64,000 bases of DNA. Source: Stutzerimonas stutzeri (GTDB taxonomy: Bacteria > Pseudomonadota > Gammaproteobacteria > Pseudomonadales > Pseudomonadaceae). The translations under genes were made by a program, and so were the position numbers. The stretch is from contig NZ_JYHV01000004.1 of assembly GCF_000952685.1 (NCBI RefSeq), forward strand, positions 62,001 through 126,000, written 5' to 3'. The notes beneath the pieces were generated by a model. It was not told where the DNA came from. It saw only the letters and a list, made by a program, of their open reading frames with translations, and searched no databases. Every line of letters begins with the position of its first letter. Position 1 is the stretch's first letter. Positions 63,317 to 64,000 of this stretch are shown in pieces.

Positions 63317-63850
63317 ATGTTCCCAACCCGTATCGTTCGCCAACTTCTCGCCGGTGCTGCTTTGCTCGCCGGTGCCAGCGCCGTCCTGGCGCAACCGCTC
63401 AGCGTCGAGGTGTACAACCCCGGCGAAAGTGCCGTTTTTCCAGTCGCGTCTACGCTGATCAGCGGCGAGCGCGACGCGATTTTGGTCGACGCGCAGTTCT
63501 CCACTCGCGAAGCCCAGGAGCTCGTCGAACGCATCCAGGCCAGCGGCAAAACCCTGACCACCATTTTTATCAGCCACGGCGATCCCGATTTTTACTTCGG
63601 CCTCGATACCCTGACCCGCGCCTACCCCGAGGCCAAGGTGCTGGCGACGGCGGAGACCGTCGCCCATATCGAAAAAAGCCGCGCGCCCAAACTGGCGTAC
63701 TGGGGCCCGATCCTCAAGGACAGCGCGCCGCAGCGCACCCTGGTGCCGGAAGTTCTGCAGGGCGATAGCCTGACCCTGGAAGGGCAGAGCTTGCAGCTGA
63801 TCGGCCACGACCCCAAGCACACCAATGCAGTGGCCCTGACAGGTCGGTGA
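63317..63850 (+). CDS. Metallo-beta-lactamase-fold protein, probably truncated
   Basis: 177 residues with a signal peptide (cleavage after VLA in LLAGASAVLAQP). MBL-fold segments are visible (AILVDAQFS, TIFISHGDPDFYFGLDTL), but the protein ends in DPKHTNAVALTGR where relatives, as I remember them, continue for about 100 more residues. The metal motif reads H-x-D-x-D-F (His87, Asp89, Asp91, Phe92) rather than HxHxDH, so metal binding may be altered even in the full-length family. GGAGG is 6 bases before the ATG. An inverted repeat at 63822-63868 begins near the point of divergence. Confidence 0.75.
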   Translation: MFPTRIVRQLLAGAALLAGASAVLAQPLSVEVYNPGESAVFPVASTLISGERDAILVDAQFSTREAQELVERIQASGKTLTTIFISHGDPDFYFGLDTLTRAYPEAKVLATAETVAHIEKSRAPKLAYWGPILKDSAPQRTLVPEVLQGDSLTLEGQSLQLIGHDPKHTNAVALTGR

Positions 63851-63868
63851 AAGAACTACCTGCATTGG
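63822..63868. repeat. Inverted repeat at the breakpoint of the MBL gene
   Basis: CCAATGCAG (63822-63830) and CTGCATTGG (63860-63868) are perfect 9-bp inverted arms separated by 29 bases, spanning the end of the truncated MBL gene. Could be an insertion-element end, a small hairpin element or a terminator. The remaining 132 bases to the window end show no convincing gene. Confidence 0.45.
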
Positions 63869-64000
63869 CCCTTCTGATAAAAGACAGGGCGTAAACACAG
63901 GCTCGGCAAGTCGCTCGCGACTAACGCGCTGCAGCGCGGAGCCGTTGACTGGTATTTCGCTGCGCTGCGTTTCTCGCCTGTTTTTGCGGGCCGCCATCGG

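Overview
The window is about 64 kb of a high-GC gammaproteobacterial chromosome that looks like the Pseudomonas stutzeri group (Stutzerimonas). Reasons: HexR, GlnA, NtrBC, ThiI and TypA read as pseudomonad proteins, local gene orders match Pseudomonas core blocks (hisI-hisE-tatABC-rsmE, ubiE-ubiJ-ubiB, hslVU-DUF971, glnA-ntrBC-trmL, thiI-typA, pycR/pycA-pycB), and an ectoine/hydroxyectoine operon is present. No rRNA, tRNA, CRISPR array or complete insertion sequence was seen.

Region by region: (1) 1-2.6 kb, ectoine operon on the minus strand: ectA and ectB in one uninterrupted reading frame, ectC, then the 5' part of ectD running off the window edge; a perfect 15-bp hairpin separates ectC from ectD. 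(2) 2.6-5.7 kb, an AT-richer non-coding stretch, then zwf and hexR transcribed divergently around a perfect HexR operator. (3) 6.0-22.4 kb, a large minus-strand hydroxyproline catabolic island: GntR regulator, 4-hydroxyproline 2-epimerase, three-subunit D-hydroxyproline dehydrogenase (FAD/2Fe-2S/FAD), PAS-AraC regulator, a polar amino-acid ABC transporter, aconitase X (cis-3-hydroxyproline dehydratase type), a Ser/Thr-type proline-racemase-fold enzyme (trans-3-hydroxyproline dehydratase type), a DapA-like deaminase, a TRAP transporter and a pyrroline-2-carboxylate reductase. Three copies of a CGTATACG box sit in front of the three transcription units. (4) 22.4-26.8 kb, pycR and two-subunit pyruvate carboxylase pycA-pycB. 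(5) 27-39.4 kb, housekeeping genes: lipoproteins, GNAT, glutaminase, carbonic anhydrase, a solute-binding-like protein, thioesterase, YkgJ-type protein, glycogen phosphorylase, fructose-bisphosphatase, lipocalin, proline iminopeptidase and dtd. (6) 39.4-49.6 kb, rsmE, tatCBA, hisEI, ubiBJE, an alpha/beta hydrolase where P. aeruginosa carries its pha cluster, DUF971, hslU and hslV. (7) 49.9-60.2 kb, trmL, a membrane-anchored hypothetical, ntrC, ntrB, two tandem DUF4124 proteins, glnA with a sigma-54 promoter, thiI and typA. (8) 60.3-64 kb, a SnoaL/GNAT/carbon-nitrogen hydrolase operon, a LysR regulator and a divergent, apparently truncated metallo-beta-lactamase-fold gene.

Together the accessory genes describe a salt-tolerant soil or aquatic heterotroph that makes compatible solutes and scavenges collagen/plant-derived hydroxyproline isomers. 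The island supplies epimerisation, oxidation and deamination of 4-hydroxyproline (to alpha-ketoglutarate semialdehyde) and dehydration plus reduction of both 3-hydroxyproline isomers (to L-proline). The final semialdehyde dehydrogenase is not in the window. The points most worth a second look are the EctA-EctB continuous frame, the three-box hydroxyproline regulon, the unfused SnoaL/GNAT/nitrilase operon and the truncated MBL gene with an inverted repeat at its breakpoint.
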